Origin: an uncultured Clostridia bacterium
Lineage (GTDB): Bacteria; Bacillota; Clostridia; TANB77; CAG-508
DNA: 14,509 nucleotides
Assembly: GCA_944391895.1 (NCBI GenBank)
Contig: CALXVF010000011.1
Location: 1 to 14,509, forward strand
Direction of reading: 5' to 3'
Part shown: in pieces, positions 13,735 to 14,509 of the stretch
How the letters are laid out: each line of letters starts with the position of its first letter
Numbering within the stretch: position 1 is the stretch's first letter
Position numbers and translations under genes: made by a program
Notes under the pieces: generated by a model
Database searches by the model: none
What the model saw: only the letters and a program-made list of their open reading frames with translations
Told to the model about the DNA's origin: nothing

Positions 13735-14271
13735 ATGTCTCAAAAAGATTATGATTTAGAACCAAGATGGTATGTTGTTCATACATATTCTGGATATGAA
13801 AATAAAGTTAAAACAGACTTGGAAAAAACAATAAAAAATAGAGAGTTACAAGAATTCTTTTTCGATATAGTTGTACCTATGGAAGAACAAATCGAAATAA
13901 AAGAAGGACAAAGAAAAACAAATCTAAAAAAAGTTTTTCCTGGATATGTTTTAATAAAAATGATTGTAACAGAGCAAACTTGGTATATTGTTAGAAATAC
14001 AAGAGGTGTTACTGGATTTGTTGGTTCAGGAACAGACCCTATTCCACTAACAGAAAGCGAAATTAGAAAAATGGGCTTTGATATTCAATCTATTAATGTG
14101 GACTATGAAGTAAATGACCAAGTAAAAGTCATAAATGGGCCTTTTACTGATTTCATAGGAAATGTTATAGAAATTAATAAGGATAAGCACAAAGTAAAAG
14201 TTCTAGTTTCAATGTTTGGAAGAGAAACTCCAGTAGAATTAGATTTCTCAGAAGTAGAGAAAGTTAAATAG
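13735..14271 (+). CDS. nusG: Transcription termination/antitermination factor NusG
   Basis: NusG binds the clamp of RNA polymerase to control pausing and processivity and links transcription to ribosomes or Rho. The 178-residue protein has the NGN domain (RWYVVHTYSGYENKVKTDLE near 11-30; VFPGYVLIKM; WYIVRNTRGVTGFVG) and a C-terminal KOW domain (VKVINGPFTDFIGNVIEIN, then VSMFGRETPVELDFSEVEKV). Length is normal for Firmicutes. AAAGGGAGG precedes the ATG, 23 bases after secE. It is followed by an unusually long gap (164 bases) with hairpins before rplK. Confidence 0.98.
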   Translation: MSQKDYDLEPRWYVVHTYSGYENKVKTDLEKTIKNRELQEFFFDIVVPMEEQIEIKEGQRKTNLKKVFPGYVLIKMIVTEQTWYIVRNTRGVTGFVGSGTDPIPLTESEIRKMGFDIQSINVDYEVNDQVKVINGPFTDFIGNVIEINKDKHKVKVLVSMFGRETPVELDFSEVEKVK

Positions 14272-14278
14272 TTAAAAC

Positions 14279-14300
14279 GAATTAGTTTGACTAATTCTTT
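14279..14300 (+). terminator. Short hairpin with T tail after nusG
   Basis: A 7-bp stem GAATTAG (14279-14285) with CTAATTC (14291-14297), loop TTTGA, is followed by TTTT including one unpaired T run to 14301. It looks like a weak terminator or attenuator between nusG and rplK; with low GC content it would probably be only partly effective. Confidence 0.45.
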
Positions 14301-14333
14301 TACAATAAAAAATTGTAGATTTTGTTATTGCAA

Positions 14334-14373
14334 GACAAAGTTACATTAGTTTGTCCGAGCAAAGCTCGTGACA
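14334..14373 (+). promoter_or_regulatory. Mutually exclusive hairpins in the rplK leader
   Basis: GACAAA (14334-14339) can pair with TTTGTC (14350-14355). A stronger hairpin uses part of the same bases: TGTC-CGAGC (14352-14360), loop AAA, GCTCG (14364-14368), a bulged T, and GACA (14370-14373). Only one can form at a time, a layout seen in attenuators and ribosomal-protein leaders. The patch is clearly richer in GC than its surroundings. No known leader family was recognised. Confidence 0.4.
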
Positions 14374-14435
14374 TGAGCGAAGCAACTTTTCTTATAAATT
14401 ATTTTTGATATACAAACCAAAGGAGGTGCAAGAAC

Positions 14436-14509
14436 ATGGCAGGAAATAAGAAAGAAGAAGCAAAAGAGGTTATCATTAAATTACAAATTCCAGCAGGAAA
14501 GGCAACACC
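14436..14509 (+). CDS. rplK: 50S ribosomal protein L11 (N-terminal part, runs off the window)
   Basis: The frame starts with ATG at 14436 after an AAAGGAGGTG site and reads MAGNKKEEAKEVIIKLQIPA and then GKATP, the conserved L11 start (IKLQIPAGKATP). L11 forms the GTPase-associated centre of the large subunit with 23S rRNA. A few extra charged residues stand before the conserved block compared with the usual MAKKV-type start. The gene is cut by the window end; only 24 codons are visible. Its place after nusG is the standard bacterial order. Confidence 0.95.
   Translation, partial: MAGNKKEEAKEVIIKLQIPAGKAT

Noticed and set aside
1..14509. Alternative genetic code (TGA = Trp)
   Set aside because: Trp is encoded by TGG in all clear genes (NusG, P1B-ATPase, STAND), so the TGA at 9961 is best read as a frameshift-site stop.

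Overview
The window is strongly AT-rich, uses the standard code (TGA is a stop, TGG is Trp) and has strong AGGAGG-type ribosome binding sites. Gene content and order (rpmG-secE-nusG-rplK, rpsB-tsf, a CadC-like repressor next to a P1B-ATPase, an AAA-ATPase-like/PD-(D/E)XK gene) point to a low-GC Gram-positive of the Clostridia type, probably an uncultured gut or anaerobic lineage. All genes lie on the + strand.

Layout. (1) 1-2530 is an accessory zone: a terminator-like hairpin, a gene for an AAA-ATPase-like protein with a C-terminal PD-(D/E)XK nuclease domain (222-1901), and a decayed gene (1921-2522). The decayed gene once encoded a membrane-anchored surface protein. Its C-terminal segment is GC-rich and resembles the C-type-lectin/FGE-fold ends of hypervariable proteins. 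(2) 2614-7300 is a self-contained transcription unit with its own consensus promoter and terminator. It carries a CmpB-like five-helix membrane protein, a small MazG-like NTP pyrophosphohydrolase and a 1153-residue STAND NTPase with no recognisable effector domain. This is the best candidate for an undescribed system, possibly defence or stress sensing; function is inferred only. (3) 7282-9172 is rpsB-tsf. Its promoter has the -35 box inside the preceding terminator hairpin, and a structured leader precedes rpsB. (4) 9178-10560 holds two paralogous zinc-ribbon/membrane/bacterial-PH-like genes; the second is split by a +1 frameshift at a T6-GA site. (5) 10576-12847 is a metal-resistance operon: a promoter overlapped by a 10-2-10 inverted repeat, a CadC-like repressor, and a Zn/Cd/Pb-type P1B-ATPase without an N-terminal metal-binding domain. 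(6) 12877-14509 is rpmG-secE-nusG-rplK (rplK runs off the edge), with hairpins at the 5' end of the transcript and in the unusually long nusG-rplK gap.

The housekeeping genes supply ribosomal proteins, elongation factor Ts, the Sec translocon subunit SecE and the elongation factor NusG. Between them sit accessory modules, each bounded by its own promoter and usually its own terminator, so these translation loci seem to have taken up cassettes. No tRNA, rRNA, CRISPR array, integrase or insertion sequence was seen.
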